Below, one piece after another: positions 1 through 10,185 of a DNA stretch of 64,000 nucleotides. Made by a program: the position numbers and the translations under genes. The first letter of the stretch is position 1. Each line of letters begins with the position of its first letter. The DNA is from Clytia hemisphaerica (taxonomy: Eukaryota; Cnidaria; Hydrozoa; Leptothecata; Clytiidae). The notes under the pieces are model-generated. The model had not been told where the DNA came from. It saw only the letters and a program-made list of their open reading frames with translations, and made no database searches. The DNA lies in the NCBI GenBank assembly GCA_902728285.1, contig CACVBU010000158.1, forward strand, positions 62,001-126,000, read 5' to 3'.

Positions 1-1370
1 GACTTTGCTCTGAATTGAAGAATGGTACCTGTTTAGCTAGCGAAAAGAAGCATTTACCTCGTAAATTTTATTGAAAATTAAATTTAGTAAAACTTTGGTT
101 CTGATTTTGTCGTTTTTTGTTTTTAATATGCATACTTTTGAAAAAAGTAAAAGTGGTACTAAAATTATATCGAGTTTGACTATCCAATCAAGTGCGAGAT
201 GTCTGTTTTTGTGTCGTTGCTGCTACTTTCACTTTTTCACACTTGCGAAAAATAAACAAAGATGGCGATTTTTGTCAAGGCAGGATCCTGCTGATTTTTT
301 AAGCTGGAAGGCATCTTTTGCTTGTAAAATGACGTTGCTGCTGTTCACACTTATTGGAAATTTTAAACGAGTATCATTCTTGAGGTTTTTTAACCACTTC
401 CTCTGGGAGAGGTGAAAGCTGTCCTATCCTCCACTTGCTGATGGTGGTGGCTGTCATGCGTCAACTGCTGAAATTTTCCATAAATGGTGTGATGATGGTT
501 GTTTACTTTGTGGCATTCAAACTTCATGGCACATTTTTGTGATAATTGATTGGAGTAACCATTACTATTACATCAATTAATCTCATGGAAAACTATTTTT
601 ATTGCTTGATCAAACCAAATATCTGCAACAGCCAAGTCAGATTTATAAAACAACATTCGGATTTCGAAATATTTTAACTTTTTAGACCCTATGATTTTAT
701 TGGAATTATGTCATGGTTAAACTTAACATTCAGCGGGTATTGTTGCCAAACAATGATTTTTTTTGTCACATTGTCAGCCAATACTGTTCGACTATTCGAG
801 TAACACGAAAAAGATCATACGCCATATCGAATATTGAGTGATTGTGGTCAGTAACATTCCTTGAGGCTGATTGAGGAGGTACGCTGCTGTGAAGAACAGA
901 CAAAATATTTGCGGGAGTTGCTTAATTATTCATCATGGCATTAGAAAGACTTTGTTGTGGTTTGAGATCAAGCAAACGCTTATTATGTACGTATTAATGC
1001 AACACAAGAAGGGGGTCAATTTGTGATCATGTTTTGTGACATGTGATGTTCAATGACATTTATAACTTTTACATATACTAAGGCAGCAATCACTAATACA
1101 CTTCCATTTTATTTGAATCTTTTTCAGTCAGTAGTAGAAAATTTCAAATTCTCTGGTGCTGGTGATCATTATTATTCAGCTCAAACACTTTAAATAATTC
1201 CCAAATAAAATAAGCACTTTTGAAGCATTTTCCTCAAAACTCTTGAGCGTGTTTTTGGTGAATTGAAATGAAGATGGTTGTGATCGCCGCCTTAGAATAT
1301 ACTTTAAGTGGATACAATTTTTTGACGGGGATTTAGCTAATTTGACGATAGATAGATCAATTTCATAAAA
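1..1370. other. Gene-free AT-rich stretch
   Basis: I see no convincing coding exon, RNA gene or repeat structure here. The longest open frame (114 codons from position 71) has no recognisable domain, is rich in Phe and Leu as expected from AT-rich noncoding DNA, and has no supporting splice context. Confidence 0.5.
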
Positions 1371-1380
1371 TTGCCAGAAT

Positions 1381-1642
1381 CCGCCAAATTAAGTTCCTGC
1401 CAAAATTTCTTTTTTCCGCCATCCGCCAAATTAAATTCCCGCCAAATTAAACTTTTTGAAAATATGATCTCTTTTAAGGTGTTTTTGCATTTTTTTTGCT
1501 GTTTTTACGCCATTTTAAGGATAAAATTTTCAGCAAACGCCAAATTAAATTCCCGCCAAATTTAGTTTTTTCATCCATCCGCCAAATTAAATTCCATCTA
1601 AAAAACTTTTCGGGCATCCGCCAAATTAAATTCCTGCCAAAA
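1381..1642. repeat. Cluster of CGCCAAATT-type short repeats
   Basis: About seven copies of a motif close to CCGCCAAATTAAATTCC occur in direct orientation at irregular spacing (near 1381, 1422, 1439, 1538, 1553, 1579 and 1618). Between them are variants such as CTGCCAAAATTTC. The short frames crossing it on both strands simply translate the motif. The irregular spacing suggests a degenerated repeat or part of a mobile element rather than a clean satellite. Related wording on a GCGGG/AATTT theme reappears weakly near 50.96 kb and 56.5-56.8 kb. Confidence 0.7.
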
Positions 1643-1689
1643 TTTCTTCCTTTAAGGTATGTGAATTTTTGCATTCCGTGAGTTTCTTA

Positions 1690-2641
1690 GTCTAAACTGT
1701 AATACCCCTATGTTATTACGTCCATGTTACAATGCTATACTCTTTAGAGTTTTAATTTTTTATTTCTGTTATTTACTTTTGTGGAAAGTTGTATTGAACA
1801 GAATGATATTCTTGCACTTTTAATCAGGGAAATTTATTCAAAGCTACAAGTATTACAAAATCGAGCACAAATGACTTTTTGTCTTCTAATTTTCCAACAT
1901 CCTCTTTTTTGGCATTATTGTTATGACTCGCTAATATATTCTAGGTGAAATGTAAGGTCTTATTAGTTTGTTCTTTAAATTCTGCATATTAATAATGGAG
2001 TCGATTTCTTGTACATTTTGAGATTTCTTCGCTTTGCGAAAACAGAACGCTCGTTCCGTAACCCCTTTTATGTTGATTGACTTTTCTATATAACACGAAC
2101 ATAACATAACTTTTTGAAAAAAATGAACAAATTTTTTCTTCACTCTCCATCGGCACACTTTACAATAGAATTTCATTTTATATTTTACAAAAGGAGCGCA
2201 TAAACTGTAAGACGGAGAGTTTGTTTATCCGGGAATTTCCCTAGGACAAAAGGAATTTCCCAAAGGGCAATATCATTCTTTTAGAAACAACAAGCTATTA
2301 TTACGAACGAGACACTCACTCTTTGAATATTTTCGATCCTATGTGTGGCTCTGCCACCCATTCAACAAATGGTAAACTCGTTTAATGGTGAGTTGCCGGT
2401 TAACCACGTGCAACGTGGCCTGTGTTTGGGGTTCACAGGTATTGGGATCTGCAGCCCATAACGCCCCCCGGTTGTTTGGAAGTATTTGGGCGTTATACTT
2501 AAACACCGCCCTAATGAAATTAACAACCGCCCTCTAACCGCCCATTTGAAAATTGAAATTTGCGACACCCCTTGAAAATCCTGGCTACGCCACTGGAACG
2601 ACGCAAAGCAATAATCGAATATTCCGATAAACCGGCATTGT
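1690..2641. other. Gene-free stretch with a possible transposon end
   Basis: No coding exon is supported. At 2578-2595 the phrase CCTGGCTACGCCACTGG occurs; I recall very similar wording at the ends of non-autonomous DNA elements in several animal genomes, but no matching partner end is seen here. Confidence 0.3.
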
Positions 2642-2940
2642 AACCCGGCAGTCTGGCTCGATACTACGACCCGACAGTTTGATATTACGACCCGATGGTT
2701 TGATATTGCGACCCGACGGTTTAATATTACGACCCGACCCTTTGACATCACGACCCGACCCTTTGACATCACGACCCGACCCTTCGACATCACGACCCGA
2801 CCCTTTGACATCACGACCCGACCCTTTGACATCACGACCCAGCCCTTTGACATCACGACCCGACCCTTCGACATCACGACCCGACCCTTCGACATCACGA
2901 CCCGACCCTTTGACATCACGACCCGACGTTTTGATTTTGA
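2642..2940. repeat. 21-bp minisatellite, about 13 copies
   Basis: A 21-bp unit beginning GACCCGACCC and ending near CATCAC is repeated from about 2668 to 2940. The first three units are diverged (GTTTGATATTAC endings) and the central units are nearly identical, which points to recent expansion in the middle. Because 21 is a multiple of three the array is open on both strands (a heptapeptide with RPDP on plus, one with GRVVM on minus). These long frames are by-products of the repeat, not evidence of genes. Confidence 0.9.
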
Positions 2941-3881
2941 CACCGATCTGACTTTATAAGGAAAGAAAGAAAGACGCAATATTGAAAAGTTTAAAAAGTT
3001 GGCCTAGAGCCCGGTTCAGTGTGCCGTATCCGAGTGCCCGTGTGACTGAAATAGAACAAGGAAATGACTTGGAAGTAGCTGGCGCTATGAACGCGCCCTT
3101 GATATTTTGGATTTGAAGCCAAGCGATTGATATTTTGATAGTGGTGCAATCAACATAAGAGGGCTTGCGGAACGAGCGTTCTGTATAGCATACCGTCGCG
3201 AATCTAAAAATAGACATTGATTTTTATGTTTGACTGAAATTCAATCCCATCACCCTTTGCGTTTATTACGCTTGCACGCAAATTACACTCAATTACAAAG
3301 AAAAAGTAATAACTTTCACGACTTTTGAATTAAGACGAAAAGGATTGTGGGACTGAATTTCGGTCAAACGAGAGAAGTAATAATCATGCGAAGAAATTTC
3401 AAAATGTACCAGGTGCGCCACAAAAAAGTTTCTCTCTTTAAAACTAATTTTCTAGAAATCTAAAGATTTTAAAAGAACCATTCCTATTTTTACTGGAAAG
3501 AAGAAAGATAAACTTAAATTTAATGGGTCATTTATTAAATTCGATTCATTAGATCAAAACTTATGCTCAATTGAATGAAAAAGTTACTTTCTGAAAGTGC
3601 TTGAAAACGTTGAAAATCGACCTATCAAATTTTTATATCAAAATTGGCAATCGCAATAACCTTTACATGATTAAAAGCATTTTTCAGTGATTTAACACAT
3701 AAGATTTCGAAACTAAAAGGCCAAAAGGGTTTAAAATCTTCATCAAAATCACTTTAATTTACTTTTAACCAAATTTTCCTCCGATTTTCGGTTTTAGATT
3801 GGATAAAGTCTATGTAAGGCTGGATCTACCTCAAAACCAATATTTTATGTATTTTCATGAATTTTACCAGATTTTTTTGCA
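2941..3881. other. Gene-free stretch
   Basis: No coding exon, RNA gene or strong repeat is recognised between the minisatellite and the inverted-repeat element that starts at 3882. Confidence 0.4.
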
Positions 3882-4713
3882 ACGGGTACATAATGCATAA
3901 AACATAATGCATATTGCAAAATGCATAATGCATAATATTTGAAAAATGTCAATTTTAGAGGCTATAATGAGGATTTGAAAGATAATACTTTCAACAAAAC
4001 AAATATACCATTTTCTACCAGAAAATAAAGGTTAGAAAGCTGTAAATTTGAATTTTGGATGATGAAGAGAATCCATGATCGACTGAAAATGCTTGTCGCC
4101 ATTTTGATTTTCATAGTTGTATTTTACAGAACGTAGTATAGTGTAGAAAAACACGAAAATGTCTCCTCCGTATTTTACTTTTCTAATCGAAAACGTAAAT
4201 TTCATAGCAAGTTCTTTCTTCTGGGTTTTCTCAGAGATCTTTTAGAACAATTGCTAATAAATTTCAACGGGTTTTCCCTCTTACAAAGCATAAACCACGT
4301 GAATGCTTTTTGTAAGATAAGCCAATAACCAGCCAATATGAATTAAAGCTTCATGCAAAAGCTAGATCAAAGAAAATAAACTTCGAACCTGTTTACATTT
4401 GAATGTTTATGTGTCTACCTTTGTTTGAGAAAGGAGAAGGGGGAAAACTTTTCTGATCTGTTGCATCTTCTTATTATTTATGCTTAGGAAAACCCCTTGT
4501 TGTTATGATTCGAATGTTTTCTCTTTCGTTCGGATTCGAAAAGTAAATATCATGTCTGGGGAAATCCCTCTGATTGGAATATTTACTTAAGAAACTCTAT
4601 AAAGAGGATTTCGCGGTTTTAGCCTCTACAAAGGAGAGTTTTAGAAAATATAAAATCGTTCTGTAAATTACACAATACTATTATGCATTATGTTTTATGC
4701 ATTTTGTACCCGT
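3882..4713. mobile_element. Non-autonomous inverted-repeat element (MITE-like), 832 bp
   Basis: The ends are inverted copies of each other over roughly 32 bp: the left end reads ACGGGTACATAATGCATAAA and the right end is its near-exact reverse complement (TGTACCCGT at 4705-4713). Further ATGCATAA motifs lie just inside the left end. The interior has no coding capacity. I could not find a clear target-site duplication, so the superfamily is unknown. Confidence 0.7.
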
Positions 4714-6171
4714 CGGATTTTTTTGCCTTTTTCGACGAATTTTCTGCCTTTTATTGAAAATCAACTTTCCTTTACATAACAAAAGGTCATTTAGACGGCT
4801 AATTATCATTTTTAATGACTGAAACAAAGGATAATGATGTATCATGTAATTATGCTTTAAACAGATAGGTCGACTTTAAACGTTTTTTAACAATTTCAGA
4901 AAGTAACTTTTATATTTTAAATTTGTTTGATCCAAATGAAACCAGGGTTTTCTAAAAGCCCTTTCCGTTAGAAAAACAATGAGGGGTCACCCCCAACTTC
5001 ATAGTTCAAGCGGTTCTCAAGATATGCTTGTTCAAAGTTGCCTAAAATTTGCTATTTTGGTACAATTTAGGAATAAGTCTACAACCTTTTATAAGCCAAA
5101 CCCCAAATATAGAACGGCACCAAAAGAAGCTTTCTACAAATTGAATTCAATACAAAAATTAATATAACTTTCCATTCAATGAAGCTTTTGAGCTTTTTAA
5201 CTATTTCACCTGTAATCAATACCTATTCAAAGCATATTTAAAGTGCATAAATTATGGAATAATGAGTTCCATTATTCAAAAAATTAATGCAAAAAATCAT
5301 GGCTATAACTTCATTTAAGATGACTATTTCTTGTATAAATTTTCAGAGATGTTTCACATACCTGAAAGGTTTCTTACATAAACATTTCCACACAAAAAAT
5401 CACCATTAATTAATGCAAAACGACATTCTAGGAGATAATTTATGCAAGATATAAGAAAATGAAGTTAATTTCAGTTCTGCTGCCCGCTTTACACTCATAT
5501 TCTAGGACATCTTGTTAAATTATGTGTAACTTAGGCAAAAAACAAAAAATTACCAAAACCTTTGCTCTAGTGACTGCTTTTTCTCTTAAAATTCCAGAAT
5601 AGCTCTACAAAAGCAAAATGAATGAAACAAACATTTTGTAAGAAAGCTCCCGTTAATTTGTATTTTCTATATTCTAATCACCTCTTTATTTAATTTTCAG
5701 GATCCTGGTCCAGCACAATAATAGGAATACCAAGTGTTCATGCAATACTGATAAACCATTTCTCCAGCAATGATTGAATGAATTTAATTCAACACATCCA
5801 TCATGTATTCCATTTTAGTTATGTTTTTTTCTCTAAAAACAATGCAAATGCAAATGCAAAATGTGCCCAGGAGGGCACATTAGGGCACATTTCTATACAT
5901 TGTATATTGGCTCACTGCTTTTGTTGTTTGAGCACTCTTGGATTGGGTGGAGAGTCTTCATTTAAGACGCTCACTATTTGCATTATTCATTGCTCGCTGC
6001 TCACAGTTTGCGCACTCTTGTGACTCCACAATGCAATCCACAAAATGTGTAACCGTACATCCTGTGTCCAAGTTCAGGAGTTGCCATAAAGCCATTATGG
6101 TAATAACCGGGAGGGCACATTGCTATACATTGTAAAAACAAATTATGAAAAAAGTGCATTATAACATATAG
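4714..6171. other. Gene-free stretch with a duplicated 27-bp phrase
   Basis: No gene is recognised. The phrase GAGGGCACATT followed by CTATACATTGTA occurs twice in direct orientation, near 5870-5903 and 6112-6133, about 240 bp apart. The first copy starts with a small hairpin (GTGCCC AGGA GGGCAC, 5863-5878). The second copy lies just before the truncated LINE, so the pair may mark an older element. Confidence 0.4.
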
Positions 6172-6402
6172 CCTGGGTATCCTTGGTACAATCACAAACG
6201 TTGTCGGCGCGTTACTTGGTATTCCCCTGATGGTGTCACCCAAAAAGTTTACGATTTTATTCTCGTTAATAGTTGGCTACGTCAATATTCCCAAAACTGC
6301 CGAGTGTAACGTAGTTTCGATTTTGATAGCGATCATCGCCTTGTCATTGCAACGCTCTGCACGCCGTGTACCAAGAAAGCTCGCTTTAAAAAGAGACAAC
6401 CA
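6172..6402 (+). pseudogene. C-terminal remnant of LINE endonuclease (EEP) domain
   Basis: This is in the same frame as the reverse transcriptase that follows. It reads TWYSPDG and VYDFILVN near 6224-6275 and SDHRLVIATL near 6325-6354. The SDH motif is the conserved C-terminal catalytic signature of exonuclease-endonuclease-phosphatase domains in non-LTR retrotransposons. A TAA at 6307-6309 interrupts the frame between the two motifs, so the copy cannot produce the endonuclease-RT polyprotein even apart from its missing 5' end. What is seen: motifs, frame continuity and stop. What is inferred: that the missing part was lost at insertion. Confidence 0.75.
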
Positions 6403-8598
6403 ATGAACAAATCTAATTTAAAGTTTGATATGAATCGATTTCGTAATGACCAAGATATCCAAAATCACTTCATGAACTCTGCTATAACAAATTTGGATTC
6501 ATTACCAGTAGACAACGATAATAACGAGTTGCTCAATCAACACTTAATTCGCTCGATAACCGTAGCAGCCGACCGCACTGTCCCCAAAACAAACAACCCG
6601 TTTCCTACTCAGCCCTGGCACTATGATAAAAAATTGGCTGAACTCTATGAACAGAAAACTTCACTTATTACTAGAAATGCTGAATTTAAGGACATTGCCA
6701 AAATCAGAAAAAAGATTCGCCTAAGGGCTCGTCTCCTGAAAAATGAACACTTTAAAGCTGAGGCTGACAAAATTAACCAACTTGCCATCAATAGAGAACT
6801 TCAAAGATTGTTTCAACGAGCTAAACAGCAAGTGACGGCTCTGAAACATATACCTAGCTCATGCCCAACAGATAAACTTATGAAGCATTTTAAATCACAC
6901 TTCAACCCTCCTGATCCTTCCTCGACAAGGACCCCTGAAGAAATTGATTCGAATATCCCAGAATTTGTCGAAAACCTCCAACGCATATCGCAGACTGTCC
7001 TCATAAACGATCAGCCACCAACCCTGAACGAGATCGAACTTTATCTTAAAAAGCTTAAATCCAATAAAGCAGCTAATGACATTGATGCTGAGTTTCTCAA
7101 AAAGCTGCACCACCCAATTATATTAGAAGTATTGCATCGCATGACCACAAACCTTTGGCAAAACCTGGACGTACCCCACGCTTGGGGTAACTCTCGACTC
7201 CGTACTCTTTGGAAAGGTAAAGGATCCAAAAGTGACCCTACAAAGTACCGTGGACTTAGCATCGGATCAACTGTTTGTAAGTTGGTCATCAATCTCATTC
7301 TGGGTCGCCTTCGTCCTTGGTACGAAGCCCAGCTTTCAGAGGAGCAAAATGGTTTTCGCCAAGATAGGGGTACCACCGATGGTATCTATACCATAAAACG
7401 AGTTCAACAGATCACTCACCGCAAGAAGCAACCTCTTTTTCTCCTCTTTGTGGATCTCACCGCGGCTTTTGACCACATCCCCAGAAAATGGTTATTTGAC
7501 TCTATCAAACTACGTTTCTCTGATAATCGTTGTCCCCAAATCCTCAACATCCTTGAAAAGTTGTACTCAGACACAAGTCTAACATTTGAAAAAGAGACAT
7601 TTCCGACTACATCAGGCGTACGTCAGGGTGGTCCTGAAAGTCCATTTCTGTTCAACCTCTTCATCGACTTCGTCATGCGCGTCTTCCTCGAAAAGTCAAA
7701 TAATATCCAATTCTTTCAGCAAAAATACCGTATCAGCCCACGAAGTGTTTCCAGGGATGATCGTTACGTGTTGAGAGAACAAGAAATCGATCTCAATGGT
7801 TCATCTCCCCTACCATGGTGCGGTTATGCGGACGATCTAGTTTTGTTCCTAACCAGTCTGGACAGTTTACAGAATGCTACCAATATTCTGAACACTGTCT
7901 TTAAAAACTTTGGCCTCACAATCAACTCATCCAAGACCGAATCGATGATAATCAATAACGATGTAACAAATGAATATCCAAAGTCCATAGTCTCTATTGA
8001 TGGAACTCCACTCAACAACGTTCAAAAATTCAAATATCTTGGCTGTTATGTCAATTACCTTGAACCGAACTCAGGTGATGCCGAAATTAACCATAAAATT
8101 CAAATGGCTTCAGCCAAGTTTAGTGAACTTTCAAATCTCTTGCAAAATTTTCAGATCAATCTGAAAACTCGTGTTAAATTTCTCGACAGTTTTGTTCGTA
8201 GTCGATTGACATATGCATGTCAAAATTGGAACACAACTCAGAACCAACTCGATCGCATTGATGCAACATATCGCACGTTTTTGAGGCGTATGGTTCGTAA
8301 TGGTATGAAGCATGTTAACGAAACGGAGAATGATTTTCGCATGGTTTTGAGCAATGTTCGTTCACATGAAATATGTGGTACGAAAGATGTTAGTGTTTTT
8401 ATTAGAAATCAGCAACGTAGTTATTTGGCACATATTATTCGCATGAATGTTCACAGAAATGTGAAAAAGCTCACGTTCAATGATGATATATATACAAGGA
8501 GAGGGCGTCCCGTTAAATCGTTGGTTGATTTGGTTATTGAAAATGAAAATGTCACTCTTGATAGATTTTGCAATCTTGCGTTGCAAAGAAAACGTTAA
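6403..8598 (+). CDS. LINE reverse transcriptase, open frame of 731 codons
   Basis: A long open frame covers the N-terminal linker, the reverse transcriptase palm and fingers, and the C-terminal region of a non-LTR retrotransposon. Motifs in order: KGKGSKSDPTKYRGLSIGS (fingers, ~7215), FVDLTAAFDHIPRKW (palm motif A Asp, ~7450), GVRQGGPESPFLFNLF (motif B, ~7615) and CGYADDLVLF (catalytic Asp pair, ~7820). A thumb-like region with KYLGC follows, then a C-terminal part that ends in a GRPVKS-type segment. There is no RNase H and no zinc knuckle that I can see. The ATG at 6403 is only the first Met downstream of the interrupted endonuclease remnant; in the ancestral element the frame ran through from upstream. 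The intact RT body against a truncated 5' end suggests a fairly recent insertion. Confidence 0.85.
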   Translation: MNKSNLKFDMNRFRNDQDIQNHFMNSAITNLDSLPVDNDNNELLNQHLIRSITVAADRTVPKTNNPFPTQPWHYDKKLAELYEQKTSLITRNAEFKDIAKIRKKIRLRARLLKNEHFKAEADKINQLAINRELQRLFQRAKQQVTALKHIPSSCPTDKLMKHFKSHFNPPDPSSTRTPEEIDSNIPEFVENLQRISQTVLINDQPPTLNEIELYLKKLKSNKAANDIDAEFLKKLHHPIILEVLHRMTTNLWQNLDVPHAWGNSRLRTLWKGKGSKSDPTKYRGLSIGSTVCKLVINLILGRLRPWYEAQLSEEQNGFRQDRGTTDGIYTIKRVQQITHRKKQPLFLLFVDLTAAFDHIPRKWLFDSIKLRFSDNRCPQILNILEKLYSDTSLTFEKETFPTTSGVRQGGPESPFLFNLFIDFVMRVFLEKSNNIQFFQQKYRISPRSVSRDDRYVLREQEIDLNGSSPLPWCGYADDLVLFLTSLDSLQNATNILNTVFKNFGLTINSSKTESMIINNDVTNEYPKSIVSIDGTPLNNVQKFKYLGCYVNYLEPNSGDAEINHKIQMASAKFSELSNLLQNFQINLKTRVKFLDSFVRSRLTYACQNWNTTQNQLDRIDATYRTFLRRMVRNGMKHVNETENDFRMVLSNVRSHEICGTKDVSVFIRNQQRSYLAHIIRMNVHRNVKKLTFNDDIYTRRGRPVKSLVDLVIENENVTLDRFCNLALQRKR

Positions 8599-8744
8599 TG
8601 GAAAATGTGATGGATTAATATTATTTAATATTATTTATGAAAGACTGGGTTACCCAGGTTTTTATTCTATTTATTTGACGAGAGTTCGGTGTGAAGATCA
8701 CCGGGACGGATTCACACCCTATTCGACCTAGGAATAGGGAATAG

Positions 8745-9164
8745 TAAAATCTTATATCTATCCAGATGAGCTTGAACTCAAAATTGAGCACTCTGGTAAT
8801 CATGCTTCTTTTTTAAACCTGGATATTACCATCAAAGACGGGATATTTATTTGTTTATAAGTTGTTTGATAAACGGGATGCATTTCCTTTTTCCATAGTC
8901 CGAATGCCACATAAAGATAGCAACTTGCCAGAATCGATTTTTTATTCTTCTTTTGTTGGTGAACTTCTGAGGATTGCTCGTTCTACGTTACTTTTCGAGG
9001 ACTTGAAAGTTAAAGCCAAAGTTTTTATACAAAGAATGCGATGTCAAGGTGCTGAAAACGCAAAGTTAAATTACAGTCTTCGACGGGTTATAGTTCGTCA
9101 TTTTTCAGAATTTTCAAGATTTCAACTCTCTCAAGATTCACTCGTTCGCCAGCTCTTGCGGTGA
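8745..9164 (+). pseudogene. C-terminal fragment of a second reverse transcriptase family
   Basis: Translation gives IYPDELELK, SFLNLDITIKDG, then after a frameshift near 8850 YKLFDKRDAFPFSIVRMP and FYSSFVGELLRIAR, ending at a stop at 9162-9164. I recall this set of phrases as the region downstream of the RT catalytic core in a multi-copy retroelement family of cnidarians and other invertebrates. The catalytic part is missing. The piece is in the same orientation as the LINE just upstream but from a different family, so it is a separate, older insertion. Its 3' flank at 9377 is where the BEL element landed. Confidence 0.6.
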
Positions 9165-9377
9165 GCGGTCACGATGTACGGGGCTTCGAACCGGGTTATA
9201 GTCCGACTTTTTTTAAATTCTCATTCTTTTCCCACTCTTTCCATCTTCTTCTTTGAACTGTAAAATGTGTGTGAGAGCCACAGGGTTGGATAGTGGCGAT
9301 CCAATCCCAGTTCCTTCCCATCTAGTATGCTTTCTACAACGTTGTGGCAGAAACGTGTCAAAGGTGTGGCAACTTTG

Positions 9378-9945
9378 TGTAGCACGAACGTGCAAAAGAT
9401 ATTATTTATTTATAAGAAAAGCAATTAAAAAAAAATTTATTATACGCATAGGTCATTATGACGTCATTTGTCAATTAGTTTTTTATATTTATCAATTAAT
9501 GTCTCCCGTGAGCATTCGAGAGCTCGCATATCAGATCTCACTTTTCAGCTTTTTTCACTCTCATTCAATCACATATCATAAGGCGTGAGTGTGGTATGAA
9601 GAGATCAGAATGTTTTCAAGAACTCAGTGAATAAATTTGAATCAAGTTTTCTACATTCATTTTGAACATTTGCATTGATCATTTGAACATTTACATTTAC
9701 ATTTACATTGAACCATTTGGAATTATTTTCACATATCAATTCACATTTGGCAGGCTGGTAAGCTAATATTTTCTAAACTTTATTTTATATCAAGGCTTTG
9801 TCAACTCAAATTTTCTAAAGTAAGTTTTTCAATCAAATTTGTAATTTATCAACTTAGATCAATTTGTATCAAATTTATTTTTCAGTTTGAACATACATTC
9901 AATCAATTCATAACGTTACGAACACCTGTGTCCGATAATTCCACA
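9378..9945 (+). repeat. 5' LTR of the BEL/Pao element
   Basis: 568 bp, TG...CA termini, identical in length to the 3' LTR. It contains a perfect TGACGTCA palindrome at 9459-9466, the consensus cAMP-response (CREB/ATF) site, as a candidate transcription input. It also holds a short ACATTT tandem near 9685-9710. I could not identify a tRNA primer-binding site directly downstream (9946 onward). Confidence 0.95.
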
Positions 9946-9963
9946 TTCAAACAGCACAAATAT

Positions 9964-10135
9964 CAATTGTCGCCGACGCTCAACAAACCGTCATCCGACA
10001 TCAAGTCAATTGTCGCCGATGCTCAACAAACCATCGTCCGACATCAAACCAATCGTCGCCGACACTCAACAAACTGTCGTCCGACATTTAACCAATCGTT
10101 GCTGACGCTCAACAAACCGTCGCACACAGACTCAA
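9964..10135 (+). repeat. 43-bp tandem repeat in the BEL/Pao leader
   Basis: Between the 5' LTR and gag, a 43-bp unit beginning CAATTGTCGCCGACGCTCAA is repeated almost four times, starting at 9964, 10007, 10050 and 10093; the last copy is incomplete. The period is not a multiple of three, so this is not built as a coding repeat. A short frame crosses it from about 9928 to 10140 but is probably incidental. The position corresponds to the packaging/leader region of LTR elements, so a role in RNA structure or packaging is possible but untested. Confidence 0.9.
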
Positions 10136-10185
10136 GCTGACGTTCACGTCATCCAATCAATTTGACACACCCATATATCAAATCA

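Larger units (their letters stand above)
6172..8640 (+). mobile_element. 5'-truncated non-LTR retrotransposon (RTE-like)
   Basis: The element consists of the last part of an apurinic-type endonuclease domain, a complete reverse transcriptase frame and a short AT-rich tail. Homology starts abruptly after an in-frame TAG at 6169, consistent with 5' truncation during target-primed insertion. Two copies of AATATTATTT follow the stop codon at about 8616-8637 and may be the 3' tail. No target-site duplication was identified. The clade is inferred only from domain order and the GYADD box; RTE-like is my best guess. Confidence 0.75.

Noticed and set aside
2668..2940. CRISPR-like array appearance of the 21-bp units
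   Set aside because: There are no unique spacers, the units are contiguous and the genome is eukaryotic.
2362..2979. 205-codon minus-strand frame with GRVVMSK heptapeptides
   Set aside because: It is the translation of the 21-bp minisatellite; the opposite strand is open too, and nothing outside the array is recognisable.
9253..9588. Plus-strand frame crossing into the BEL LTR, with the same 3' part seen again at 16227-16532
   Set aside because: The shared part is the LTR itself, so the frame is an artefact of repeat sequence.
9928..10140. Short upstream frame over the BEL leader repeats
   Set aside because: The repeat period of 43 is not a multiple of three and no conserved peptide results; probably incidental.
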